From Paenibacillus yonginensis (GTDB lineage Bacteria; Bacillota; Bacilli; Paenibacillales; Paenibacillaceae), in assembly GCF_001685395.1 (NCBI RefSeq), contig NZ_CP014167.1, forward strand, positions 620,001 to 684,000: a stretch of 64,000 nt of DNA. The letters are read 5' to 3'. A model generated the notes under the pieces. That model saw nothing but the letters and a program-made list of their open reading frames with translations, had not been told where the DNA came from and searched no databases. How positions within the stretch are numbered: position 1 is the stretch's first letter; each line of letters opens with the position of its first letter. Below are positions 34,559 to 42,871 of this stretch, one piece after another. The position numbers were made by a program, and so were the translations under genes.

Positions 34559-35211
34559 GTAACGGGTCAATTAAAGTGATGATTGTGGATGATCATGATA
34601 TGGTAAGAATGGGGTTAAAAACCTATTTATCGCTTGAACCCCAGTTTGAAGTGATAGCTGAGGCCTGTGATGGCCAGCAGGCAGTTAAAAGGATAGACGA
34701 AATGCAGGCGGGGGAAAGACCCGACATTATTTTAATGGATTTGATGATGCCGAACATGAACGGCGCTGAAGCAACCCGCCACATTCTTGCCCGTCATACG
34801 GATATGAAAATCATTATTTTAACCAGCTTTCTGGAAGACGATCTGGTGGTAGAAGCTATAGAGGCGGGGGCCGTCAGTTATGTGCTGAAGACGGTATCGG
34901 CTGAAGAGCTGATTTATGCGCTGCAAGGCGCTTACCGCGGCATGCCTGTGATGACCGGAGATGTAGCCCAGGCGCTGACACGCGGGATCCGTCAGAAGAC
35001 GGTTCAGGGAGATACAGCCGGTTTGACTGACCGGGAGAAGGAAGTGCTTCTTCTAATCGCGGAAGGCAAAAGCAACAAAGAGATTGGCGAGGAGCTGCAT
35101 ATCAGTATCAAGACGGTCAAAACCCATGTCAGCAATCTGCTGATGAAATGCGAGCTGGAAGACCGCACGCAGCTTGCCATTTATGCTCACCGCCAGGGAT
35201 GGGTATCTTAA
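34555..35211 (+). CDS. liaR: Response regulator LiaR
   Basis: A 218-residue NarL/FixJ-type regulator. The receiver domain has acidic pocket VDDHD (residues 11-15), phosphoacceptor Asp62 in IILMDLMMPNMNG, Thr/Ser in LTSF and Lys in VLKTVSAEEL. The C-terminal LuxR-type helix-turn-helix is LTDREKEVLLLIAEGKSNKEIGEELHISIKTVKTHVSN. It receives phosphate from LiaS and probably acts at the palindrome 32471-32484 and at envelope-stress genes elsewhere. No liaIH-type target genes occur beside the operon. Confidence 0.94.
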   Translation: MSNGSIKVMIVDDHDMVRMGLKTYLSLEPQFEVIAEACDGQQAVKRIDEMQAGERPDIILMDLMMPNMNGAEATRHILARHTDMKIIILTSFLEDDLVVEAIEAGAVSYVLKTVSAEELIYALQGAYRGMPVMTGDVAQALTRGIRQKTVQGDTAGLTDREKEVLLLIAEGKSNKEIGEELHISIKTVKTHVSNLLMKCELEDRTQLAIYAHRQGWVS

Positions 35212-35320
35212 GCCGCAAGCCGTCAACAAGGAGATGAGAGTTGTTCTGATCGGTTATGTTTGCTCCGAATCCTTGGGAAAAGGAATGTTATTTAGGGATT
35301 TATCTTCTTTTTAATTGTTT

Positions 35321-35345
35321 TTAAGGTATGCTTAAGGTTTATAGT
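35321..35345 (+). promoter_or_regulatory. Promoter region of the HtrA gene with a tandem TTAAGG direct repeat
   Basis: TTAAGG at 35321 and 35332, one helical turn (11 bases) apart, precede TATAGT (35340-35345). Such repeats near the -35 position are typical OmpR/PhoP-family regulator sites that replace a weak -35. A related TTAATT lies at 35311. Confidence 0.5.
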
Positions 35346-35406
35346 ACAAAATAAAAACATCAAGAACATAACCCCTAATCAATCAGGGATGAGGAGGATA
35401 TAAACG

Positions 35407-37107
35407 ATGGACGATCAAAACAACAAATCCAACCAAGGTTTCGGTTTCGGTACAGACTCCGATCATAACCATAAAGATGAAATGAATCCTAGCAGCGGCT
35501 TTAACAAAGAGGACAGAAGCACGGCCGATACCAATACGCCTTACTACTATTCCTATGGTCCATATCAATCCCAAGACCGAAACCGTGAAGAGCAAAGCAG
35601 CGGAGGTTACGACAGCAGCAGCTATGAGGCTAGAAATCAAGAGGATGTGGAGATAACTCCTCCGCAGCCTGTTCGCCAAGTTCCAACCGGCAGCTATCCG
35701 GCACGTTCGACCTTTGAAGGAGCTTCAAACGGCGGGAATTCGGATTCCGGCGGTCCGGGCGGACGAAATCAGCCGAATTGGCAGTACAGCCACAAGAAAC
35801 CAAAGTCGCCGATCAAATCGGTGGTAGCCGGCGTGCTGGCGGGTATGGTTCTAATGGGTGGGGCGATGTACTACGCCGACTCCGAGAACCTGTTCACCGG
35901 CGGCAAACAGGCCTTGTCCGATGCTCCGGCAGCGGCGGCGGCTTCGAACGCGGTTACGGATTCGGCAGCTACAAACGTGAAGCTGCCGGTAAGCAGCGGC
36001 GGTGATGTAACTTCGGTTGTCAAACAGGCTGGTCCTGCGGTCGTACAGATCGAAACGCTGGTGAAAGCCAATAAAAACAACGGCGGAGGCAACTCCTTTA
36101 ACAACGATCCGTTCTTTAACTACTTCTTCGGAGATCCGTTCGGCGGAGGAAGTGGTAACGGAGGCAGCGGTGGAAGCGGTGGAAGCGGAAACGGCAGCAA
36201 CGGCACGGATGACGGTCTGGTTGCTTCCGGTTTGGGCTCCGGATTTTTCTTCGATAAATCCGGTTACATTCTTACCAACGAACACGTTGTCCACGGTGCC
36301 GATGTAGTGCAGGTAACGGTTCAAGGCACAACCAAACCGTACGAAGCCAAAGTGCTCGGCACAAGCTATGACCTTGACCTGGCCGTACTGAAAATTGATG
36401 GCGACGGCAACTTCCCGTCTATCTCCCTTGCAGACTCCAGCAAAGAAGAAGTAGGGGAAAGCGTCGTAGCGATCGGTAACCCTCAAGGCTTTGACCATAC
36501 GGTAACGGCCGGGGTACTTAGTGCAACAGGACGTGAAATCTCCATTGCCGGCGAGAATGGGGAGAAGGACCGCAAATACCAGAACCTGCTGCAAACGGAC
36601 GCATCCATCAACCCTGGTAACTCCGGCGGACCACTGCTCAATCTGAACGGTGAAGTTATCGGCATCAACGTGGCCGTAAGCTCGGATTCCCAAGGCATCG
36701 GCTTCGCGATTCCTACCAGCACGATTACCGAAGTGCTCGACAAACTGAAAAATAACGAAGAAATTCCGGCCACACCTGAGCCATTTATCGGCGCAAGCCT
36801 GCAAACCGTAACCCCTCAGGTTGCGAAGCAAATGGGAACCAACGTGACCGAGGGTTCACTAGTTATGGAAGTGCTGTACAAATCGCCTGCTTATCAAGCC
36901 GATCTTCGCCCATATGATATTATCTCCGGCGCAGACGGCACGAATTACGGTACAGCTGATGATTTGATCGCTTATATTCAGAAGAAAAAAGTCGGCGATA
37001 AAATAACGCTGAACATCGTTCGCGACGGCAAAAAAATCGACCTGCCGGTTACGATCGGCAACAAAAATGATTTCCAGACCTCTACAAGCGGCACAACCAA
37101 TCCTTAA
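35407..37107 (+). CDS. htrA: HtrA/DegP-type membrane serine protease
   Basis: Quality-control protease for misfolded exported proteins. The 566-residue chain starts with about 135 disordered, Asn/Gly/Ser/Tyr-rich cytoplasmic residues, then one transmembrane helix (about 139-157), a trypsin-like domain outside the cell and a C-terminal PDZ domain (about 450-545). The catalytic triad is His293 (TNEHVV), Asp324 (LDLAVL) and Ser406 (GNSGGP). A Gly/Ser/Asn-rich loop (about 235-270, with FFNYFFGDPF before it) sits between the first strands, in the region of the family's LA loop. The OmpR-type direct repeats in its promoter and the adjacent two-component genes suggest stress control, like CssRS and htrA in B. 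subtilis. Confidence 0.93.
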   Translation: MDDQNNKSNQGFGFGTDSDHNHKDEMNPSSGFNKEDRSTADTNTPYYYSYGPYQSQDRNREEQSSGGYDSSSYEARNQEDVEITPPQPVRQVPTGSYPARSTFEGASNGGNSDSGGPGGRNQPNWQYSHKKPKSPIKSVVAGVLAGMVLMGGAMYYADSENLFTGGKQALSDAPAAAAASNAVTDSAATNVKLPVSSGGDVTSVVKQAGPAVVQIETLVKANKNNGGGNSFNNDPFFNYFFGDPFGGGSGNGGSGGSGGSGNGSNGTDDGLVASGLGSGFFFDKSGYILTNEHVVHGADVVQVTVQGTTKPYEAKVLGTSYDLDLAVLKIDGDGNFPSISLADSSKEEVGESVVAIGNPQGFDHTVTAGVLSATGREISIAGENGEKDRKYQNLLQTDASINPGNSGGPLLNLNGEVIGINVAVSSDSQGIGFAIPTSTITEVLDKLKNNEEIPATPEPFIGASLQTVTPQVAKQMGTNVTEGSLVMEVLYKSPAYQADLRPYDIISGADGTNYGTADDLIAYIQKKKVGDKITLNIVRDGKKIDLPVTIGNKNDFQTSTSGTTNP

Positions 37108-37142
37108 TCTTGACGTGCGGCAGCAAGACGGGCTTTAATGAG

Positions 37143-37176
37143 GAAGCGGCAGGGTGATGTCCCTACCGCTTCTATT
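37143..37176 (+). terminator. Probable terminator after htrA
   Basis: Nested stem GAAGCGG-CA-GGG / CCC-TA-CCGCTTC; only a weak T tract follows. Confidence 0.5.
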
Positions 37177-37191
37177 CATATTCGGAATATG
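37177..37191. promoter_or_regulatory. 15-base palindrome before the response regulator gene
   Basis: CATATTC-G-GAATATG, 24 bases before the GTG start. It could be an autoregulatory operator; inference. Confidence 0.35.
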
Positions 37192-37214
37192 AAAGTCATT
37201 GGGGGATGTTTTAG

Positions 37215-37904
37215 GTGAGAAACGGCATTTTGGTTATTGACGATGATGAGAAAATTACCTCCATGCTGCGGCGTGGACTGGCTTTCGAGGGTTATGACGT
37301 ATATACGGCCAACAATGGACTGGAAGGATTAAAAATGATGTTGTCCACCGATCCGGATCTAATTATTCTGGACGTGATGATGCCGCAGCTTGACGGGTTT
37401 GAGGTATGCCGCAGACTGCGGGAAGGCGGAAGCACCGTGCCGGTTCTGATGCTGACAGCCAAAGACGAAGTGGAGAACCGCGTGAAAGGCTTGGATACCG
37501 GTGCGGACGACTATTTGGTCAAGCCATTTGCGCTGGAAGAGCTGCTGGCCCGGGTCCGCGCCCTGCTCAGACGCAAGGAGCCTACTGGTGAAGGCGGCGG
37601 ACAGCGGCTGATCTTTGAAGATATTATTATGGATTTGGATGCCAGGGAAGTGGTTCGTTCCGGGAACCGTTTGGAGCTTACGGCGAAGGAATTTGATCTG
37701 CTGCATTTGTTTATGCAGAATCCAAAACGGCTGCTTACGCGCGATCTGATCATGGATAAAATCTGGGGTTATGATTACAGCGGGGAATCGAATGTCCTCG
37801 AAGTATACATTGCCATGCTGCGGCAGAAAACGGAGGAACATGGAGGGAAGCGGGTTATTCAAACCATTCGCGGAGCCGGATATATTCTGAGAGGAGACAA
37901 CTAA
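37215..37904 (+). CDS. OmpR-family response regulator
   Basis: A 229-residue regulator. Receiver domain with acidic residues VIDDDE (8-12), phosphoacceptor Asp53 in LIILDVMMPQLDG, Thr in MLTAKD and Lys in YLVKPFALEEL. C-terminal winged helix (about 135-228, LTAKEFDLLHLFMQNPKRLLTRDLI...VYIAMLRQKTE). Start GTG with GGGGGATG upstream. The kinase gene begins three bases after the stop. It resembles MprA/CssR-type regulators of envelope stress; the adjacent HtrA gene, whose promoter has OmpR-type repeats, is a likely target. Confidence 0.93.
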   Translation: MRNGILVIDDDEKITSMLRRGLAFEGYDVYTANNGLEGLKMMLSTDPDLIILDVMMPQLDGFEVCRRLREGGSTVPVLMLTAKDEVENRVKGLDTGADDYLVKPFALEELLARVRALLRRKEPTGEGGGQRLIFEDIIMDLDAREVVRSGNRLELTAKEFDLLHLFMQNPKRLLTRDLIMDKIWGYDYSGESNVLEVYIAMLRQKTEEHGGKRVIQTIRGAGYILRGDN

Positions 37905-37906
37905 AG

Positions 37907-39382
37907 ATGTCCATCAGGCTCCGACTTACAGCCTGGTATACAGGCATCTTGGCGGTTACGCTCCTTGTGTTCTGTGCTTCGATTTACGGGATTGTCCGTT
38001 ATAACATTTTTACGGAAGTGAAGAACAAGATTCTCGATCAGGCTAATCCGACTCTCGCTTCGCTGAATGTGACCACGATCCAGGGCTTCGACCTGACCCC
38101 GGATATTTCGCAGCGGATCAGACTGGAGGATGCGCAAATCTTCTGGCAGACGCACAGCTATGTTTCGGGTTTGACTCAAGTTTCGACCGGGCTTAAGAAC
38201 CGGGCCATGCAGTTTCCGGTGCCGGATCTGGAGGCGCTCGGGAGCAGCCCGAAAGCGCATTTCGAGAACGTGACGGTAGGCGGGAACTTTTACAGCGTTC
38301 TGCTCGTCCCGATTACGGCATCTGTGAATGGAAAAGCCGGGGTCATTGGCCTTGTTCAGCTTGCAGCCAACACAGCGTCCGAGAACCGGATCATGGATCA
38401 GCTTTGGCGTGTGCTGTTAATCGGATCGATCATCACCATTGTTGTGGCCTCTACCTTCGGATTATTCCTGGCCCGCACGTCGATGAAACCGATTGGCAAG
38501 GTGATCGAAGCTGCCAACCAGATCCAGACTGGCAATGACCTCAGTGTGCGAATCGATTACGATGGGCCACAGGATGAGATCGGTCGGCTGATCGGAACGG
38601 TCAATCGAATGCTTGAACGAACGGAAACCTTCTACAATGAGCTGGATCAAGCTTACGCGGCGCAGCGACGTTTTGTATCGGATGCTTCACATGAGCTGCG
38701 GACGCCGCTCACCACCATTCGCGGCAATGTCGATCTGCTGAAGAAGGTTTGGACGCAGGAGGACAGCGCAGGCGGCAAGCTCAGCCCAGCTGATTTGCAT
38801 CAGATGTCCGTCGAGGCTGTCAGCGATATCGCCGATGAAGCAAGCCGGATGAGCCGTCTGGTTAATGATATGCTGTCGCTTGCCCGTGCGGATGCAGGGC
38901 AGACGATTGAGAAGACCATGGTGGACATGGAACCTTTGGTAACGGAAGTGATTCGCCGTGCCCAATTCCTGCCCCGCAAGGCGGACTGGCTTCAGGGTGA
39001 TCTTGGCGCGCTGGAAGGAGCGGTCGTGGAAGGGGACCGCGATTATTTGCAGCAAATGCTGTTTATTTTTATCGAAAACGCCTTTAAATACACCCCTTCA
39101 GGCAGCGTGGTGATCGATACGCTCAAAAATGACGGCCAGCTTGGCATTCGTATTGCCGATACCGGAATCGGGATGGAGCGCTCGGAGGTCGAGCATATCT
39201 TTGACCGCTTCTACCGGGCTGATCAGTCGCGCGGCGTAACGCCCGGAACGGGACTGGGCTTGTCTATCGGCAAATGGATTATTGATGAGCACCGCGGTTC
39301 TGTCGAGGTCTTCACCCGCAAAGGAGAAGGCACAACTTTCCTCATCTGGCTGCCGGCCGTCTTTAATGCTGCCGAAGAATAA
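37907..39382 (+). CDS. Sensor histidine kinase, partner of the OmpR-family regulator
   Basis: A 491-residue membrane kinase. TM1 (about 8-30), an extracytoplasmic sensor domain of about 130 residues with no recognised fold, TM2 (about 162-185), HAMP (about 187-240), HisKA with His262 in SDASHELRTPLTTIRG, and an HATPase with N box FIENAFKYTP, G1 DTGIGM and G2 GTGLGLSIGKWI. It forms an operon with the response regulator. The large external domain suggests a periplasm-facing signal, in contrast to LiaS. Confidence 0.93.
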   Translation: MSIRLRLTAWYTGILAVTLLVFCASIYGIVRYNIFTEVKNKILDQANPTLASLNVTTIQGFDLTPDISQRIRLEDAQIFWQTHSYVSGLTQVSTGLKNRAMQFPVPDLEALGSSPKAHFENVTVGGNFYSVLLVPITASVNGKAGVIGLVQLAANTASENRIMDQLWRVLLIGSIITIVVASTFGLFLARTSMKPIGKVIEAANQIQTGNDLSVRIDYDGPQDEIGRLIGTVNRMLERTETFYNELDQAYAAQRRFVSDASHELRTPLTTIRGNVDLLKKVWTQEDSAGGKLSPADLHQMSVEAVSDIADEASRMSRLVNDMLSLARADAGQTIEKTMVDMEPLVTEVIRRAQFLPRKADWLQGDLGALEGAVVEGDRDYLQQMLFIFIENAFKYTPSGSVVIDTLKNDGQLGIRIADTGIGMERSEVEHIFDRFYRADQSRGVTPGTGLGLSIGKWIIDEHRGSVEVFTRKGEGTTFLIWLPAVFNAAEE

Positions 39383-39458
39383 GGTATAATGAGGATTGAT
39401 CCCTGCACGGTTTGCCTAACATTCTGCAAGCAGGGTAAGGAAAGGCGGGTTAAAGGCC

Positions 39459-40421
39459 ATGGAAATTGTAAAAATATCGCCGCGCGGCTACTGCTATGGG
39501 GTTGTTGATGCAATGGTGCTGGCGCGCCAGGCTGCCAAGAACCTCGATCTGCCGCGGCCGATCTATATATTGGGCATGATTGTGCATAACAGTCATGTCA
39601 CCAAGTCGTTTGAAGACGAAGGCATCATTACGCTGGACGGGGCTAATCGCCTGGATATTTTGGATCAGGTGGATTCGGGAACCGTTATTTTTACCGCGCA
39701 TGGGGTTTCGCCCGAAGTTCGCCGCAGAGCCCGGGAGAAAGGGCTGACAACAATTGACGCTACCTGCCCGGATGTGACCAAAACCCACGTCCTGATCGAA
39801 GAGAAGGCTGCGGAAGGTTTTGATATTATTTACATCGGGAAGAAAGGGCACCCGGAGCCGGAAGGCGCCTTGGGTGTTGCGCCCGGCAAAGTCCATCTCA
39901 TCGAAAAAGAAGAGGAGATCGAGCAGCTTGACCTCCATGCCGACAAAATTCTGATCACCAATCAGACAACGATGAGCCAATGGGACATCAAACATATCAT
40001 GAAGAAGCTGCTTGAGAAATTCCCTGGGGCAGAAGTACACAATGAAATATGCCTCGCTACGCAGGTACGTCAGGAAGCGGTTGCAGAGCAAGCCGGGCAA
40101 GCCGAGCTTGTGATTGTGGTCGGGGATCCCCGCAGCAACAATTCCAATCGTCTGGCCCAGGTATCCGAAGAGATTGCCGGCGTTAAAGCCTACCGGATTG
40201 CCGATCTTTCGGAGCTGAAGCGCGAATGGCTGATCGGCAAGCAGCGGGTGGCCGTAACATCCGGTGCCTCAACGCCGACGCCGATTACGAAGGAGGTAAT
40301 TTCTTACCTCGAGCAATATGAGGATGATAAACCGGAGACTTGGCCGCTTGTAAGAACGGTGAATATGAAAAAGCTGCTGCCGCCGGTGAAAGCCAAGGCT
40401 TCTGCGGCTGCAGAAGCCTGA
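39459..40421 (+). CDS. ispH: 4-hydroxy-3-methylbut-2-enyl diphosphate reductase (IspH/LytB)
   Basis: Last step of the non-mevalonate isoprenoid pathway; a 4Fe-4S enzyme. The 320-residue protein has the three cluster cysteines in PRGYCYGV (Cys12), IDATCPDV and [13 protein letters not shown], with the active-site histidines in IVHNSHV and TAHGVSP and the Glu/Thr region ITNQTTMS. The tail after about 295 is charged and Ala-rich. AAAGGCGG lies upstream of ATG. It stands alone before a terminator. Confidence 0.97.
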   Translation: MEIVKISPRGYCYGVVDAMVLARQAAKNLDLPRPIYILGMIVHNSHVTKSFEDEGIITLDGANRLDILDQVDSGTVIFTAHGVSPEVRRRAREKGLTTIDATCPDVTKTHVLIEEKAAEGFDIIYIGKKGHPEPEGALGVAPGKVHLIEKEEEIEQLDLHADKILITNQTTMSQWDIKHIMKKLLEKFPGAEVHNEICLATQVRQEAVAEQAGQAELVIVVGDPRSNNSNRLAQVSEEIAGVKAYRIADLSELKREWLIGKQRVAVTSGASTPTPITKEVISYLEQYEDDKPETWPLVRTVNMKKLLPPVKAKASAAAEA

Positions 40422-40455
40422 TTTCCCCTGCTGCTGTTTCTGCAATGCAGGGAAC

Positions 40456-40481
40456 AACCCGCCGGCTGGCGGGTTTTTTAA
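40456..40481 (+). terminator. Terminator after ispH
   Basis: Stem AACCCGCC / GGCGGGTT, loop GGCT, TTTTTT. Confidence 0.9.
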
Positions 40482-40555
40482 TTTTATATAAACGCTTATA
40501 ATGGAAAATAGAACTTAGAAATGGAAATGAAAGATGCACCAAGGAGGATACGGAA

Positions 40556-41317
40556 ATGACAGACAAGCTCCTTCTGATCGACGCCGAGCCTGAGGGAAAC
40601 AAATCGCTTTGGGCTCAGCTGGAACGGTTAAACACGGCAGACATTGATACAGCTACCGACTGCAAGCAGGCAAAAGAAGCTTTATCGCTACAACGTTACC
40701 CTGTGATCCTCATCGACCGCCGCACAGTGGCGCAGGCAGCTGCCTGGACGGCCGAAATCCGCCGGCTTGAAAGGGAGGAAGGCTGGCCGCCAGCCGTGGT
40801 GCTGTTGATTACTGACCGTTTCGAGCCGGAAAAACAAGCGGCACGGGCAGACTGCCGATCTATCGGCATAAACGATATCATCGCCGCTCCCGTGCGGTCA
40901 AATGAGCTGAAAGAGACCTTGCTTCGCTGGCTGCCAGAGGCGGACGCCGAGAAGGGCTTGCTGAACAAGGATACCGTTGAGGAACTCCTTGAGCTGGATG
41001 ACGGGCGCCATGAAATGGTATGTACTTTGCTCGAGATGTTTCGGCAGGACACACCGCTGAAGATCGAACAGATTCGCGCCTTGCGGGAGAAGGGCGATTT
41101 ACGGCTGGCCTCCGAGGTTGCCCACAGTCTGAAATCGGCCAGCCTGAGCATGGGAATGGCTTGGTTTGCCAAATGGTGCGAAGAGCTTGAACAGGCGTGC
41201 CTGGAGGATGGAACACGGGAAGCCGATTATGCCTTCGGACAGTTGGAAACTGCTTACAAAGCGTCTTGTGCCGCCTGGGAGAATCTCCTTCCCGGGAGGA
41301 AAGTGAGAAATCTTTGA
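40556..41317 (+). CDS. Degenerate receiver domain fused to a histidine phosphotransfer (HPt) domain
   Basis: A 253-residue cytoplasmic protein with two phosphorelay modules. Residues 1 to about 128 have a receiver fold (LLLIDAEPEG...YPVILIDRR), with possible phosphoacceptor Asp54, but the conserved lysine near the end is missing (IIAAPVRSNEL in place of xxKP), so phosphorylation may be impaired. Residues about 140-245 are an HPt domain with the phosphorylatable His190 in ASEVAHSLKSASLSMG. No kinase adjoins and the gene is monocistronic, so it is an orphan relay component. AAGGAGG precedes ATG. Partners cannot be named from sequence. Confidence 0.8.
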   Translation: MTDKLLLIDAEPEGNKSLWAQLERLNTADIDTATDCKQAKEALSLQRYPVILIDRRTVAQAAAWTAEIRRLEREEGWPPAVVLLITDRFEPEKQAARADCRSIGINDIIAAPVRSNELKETLLRWLPEADAEKGLLNKDTVEELLELDDGRHEMVCTLLEMFRQDTPLKIEQIRALREKGDLRLASEVAHSLKSASLSMGMAWFAKWCEELEQACLEDGTREADYAFGQLETAYKASCAAWENLLPGRKVRNL

Positions 41318-41319
41318 AT

Positions 41320-41342
41320 GCGTCCGAGAGGGCGCTTTTTTG
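41320..41342 (+). terminator. Terminator after the receiver-HPt gene
   Basis: Stem GCGTCC / GGGCGC, loop GAGA, T run. Confidence 0.75.
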
Positions 41343-41398
41343 TATAGGATTCTAAAGTAAGCTTTGGATAACACGAGGAAGTGGACTGGGAAATGTTC

Positions 41399-41427
41399 TT
41401 GACGAAAAGGGATTCTTCGGCTATAGT
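41399..41427 (+). promoter_or_regulatory. Promoter of aroF with an attenuator-like leader
   Basis: TTGACG, 17-base spacer, TATAGT. About 60 bases downstream AGGATC / GATCCT (41487-41511) followed by TTTTT forms a terminator-like hairpin before the start codon at 41544. Confidence 0.6.
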
Positions 41428-41543
41428 TACTTTAGCGATTAAAAGCTTAAAAGCAAACAAGCGTTTAAGTGTAAAAGAATAGGAACAGGATCAGGAGTTG
41501 TGAAGGATCCTTTTTGGCTAAATACAAGAGAGGAAGTGTAAAT

Positions 41544-42587
41544 ATGATTGTCATTACTTCTGCACATACACCGGAAGACCGCGTGAAAGAAATTGTTCAA
41601 TTCATAGAGAAAGAGGGCATACAAACTCATGTGTCCCAAGGCAATGACCGGACGATTATCGGTTTGATTGGCCGGATCGAACCTCAGCTGGCCGAACATT
41701 TAAGACAAATGAAAGATGTGGAGAATGTGGTGAAGATCACGAAATCCTATAAACTAGCGAGCCGTGATTTCCATCCGGAGGATACGGTTATTCAAATTGG
41801 AGACGTGAAGATCGGCGGCGAGGAGCTGGTCATTATGGGCGGTCCATGTGCGGTGGAATCCGTCTCTCAGATTGACGAGATTGCCGGGCTCGTCAAAGCA
41901 GCCGGAGCCCAGGTCCTGCGGGGGGGAGCGTTTAAGCCTCGCACAGGCCCTTACAGCTTCCAGGGAGTTGGAGTAGAGGGGCTGGTTATGATGGCGGAAG
42001 CCGGCAAGAAACATGGGCTGCTGACGATTACAGAGGTCATGACGCCGGAGTACGTGGATATTTGCGCTGAATATGCGGATATTCTGCAGGTTGGCACGCG
42101 GAATATGCAAAATTTTGATTTGCTGCGCAAGCTGGGCGAATGCCGCAAGCCGGTCCTGCTCAAAAGAGGATTCAGCGCCACTTATGACGAGCTGCTGAAT
42201 GCAGCCGAGTACATTCTGGCGGGCGGAAATCCGAATGTCATGTTATGTGAACGCGGAATCCGTACTTTTGAAACTTACACCCGGAATACGCTGGATCTAG
42301 CCGCTATCCCGTCTTTGAAGCAGCTTACCCATCTGCCGATTATCTCTGATCCTAGCCACGGAACCGGCCGCCGAGAGCTGGTAGAGCCGATGTCCAAAGC
42401 CTCCGTGGCCGCAGGAGCGGACGGCTTGATCGTTGAGATGCATAGCGATCCTGACAATTCAATGACCGGAGACGGTGTACAGTCTCTATTCCCGGATCAA
42501 TTTGCAGCCCTGCTTCAGGATTTGAGCAAGCTGGCTCCGCTTGTGGGCCGAAGCTTTCAGGTGCCCGATCTGGCAGCAGTAAAGTAA
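41544..42587 (+). CDS. aroF: 3-deoxy-7-phosphoheptulonate (DAHP) synthase, type I-beta
   Basis: First step of the shikimate pathway: condensation of phosphoenolpyruvate and erythrose 4-phosphate. The 347-residue protein has an N-terminal ferredoxin-like regulatory domain (1-72, IVITSAHTPEDRVKEIVQFIEKEG), as in the Thermotoga enzyme, where it mediates feedback by aromatic amino acids, followed by the catalytic barrel: GGPCAVES, RGGAFKPRTGPYSFQG, VGTRNMQNFDLL, ISDPSHGTGRR and EMHSDPDNS. ATG 41544 is chosen after AGAGGAAG; the frame upstream lacks a site. The leader hairpin suggests transcriptional attenuation. Confidence 0.95.
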   Translation: MIVITSAHTPEDRVKEIVQFIEKEGIQTHVSQGNDRTIIGLIGRIEPQLAEHLRQMKDVENVVKITKSYKLASRDFHPEDTVIQIGDVKIGGEELVIMGGPCAVESVSQIDEIAGLVKAAGAQVLRGGAFKPRTGPYSFQGVGVEGLVMMAEAGKKHGLLTITEVMTPEYVDICAEYADILQVGTRNMQNFDLLRKLGECRKPVLLKRGFSATYDELLNAAEYILAGGNPNVMLCERGIRTFETYTRNTLDLAAIPSLKQLTHLPIISDPSHGTGRRELVEPMSKASVAAGADGLIVEMHSDPDNSMTGDGVQSLFPDQFAALLQDLSKLAPLVGRSFQVPDLAAVK

Positions 42588-42657
42588 ACACGTCCGTATG
42601 ACGAGAGAAAAATAACCGTTTTCCGGCTTAAAGCATCAGGATAACAAGGTGTTCTGC

Positions 42658-42692
42658 AATAGCCCTTCGGCTTGCCGAAGGGCTATTAAAAT
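42658..42692 (+). terminator. Terminator after aroF
   Basis: 14-base stem AATAGCCCTTCGGC / GCCGAAGGGCTATT, loop TT, weak T tract. Confidence 0.8.
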
Positions 42693-42718
42693 TTTGTGCT
42701 TTACAGCAGCGGGGTAAA

Positions 42719-42735
42719 TGTGATAATACCTGACA
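42719..42735. promoter_or_regulatory. GlnR/TnrA operator
   Basis: TGTGATAATACCTGACA matches TGTNAN7TNACA at every defined base. It lies 28 bases upstream of the -35 of the glutamine synthetase promoter. Confidence 0.75.
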
Positions 42736-42763
42736 TAATCATCGAAAATACCTTACATAGCTA

Positions 42764-42793
42764 TTGACGGCTAACCTGTTTGAGATTTATAAT
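42764..42793 (+). promoter_or_regulatory. Promoter of the glutamine synthetase gene
   Basis: TTGACG, an 18-base spacer and TATAAT. Confidence 0.8.
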
Positions 42794-42871
42794 GACCACA
42801 ACAAAAATAAATAAAAATGAACGTTAATCGTTGGTTCGCGCTTTAATGTTCGTGATTGGGAGGAAAAAAGG

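Noticed and set aside
35851..36831. Long minus-strand open frame inside htrA
   Set aside because: Antisense to the catalytic domain, with no domain and an odd composition; shadow of the protease gene.
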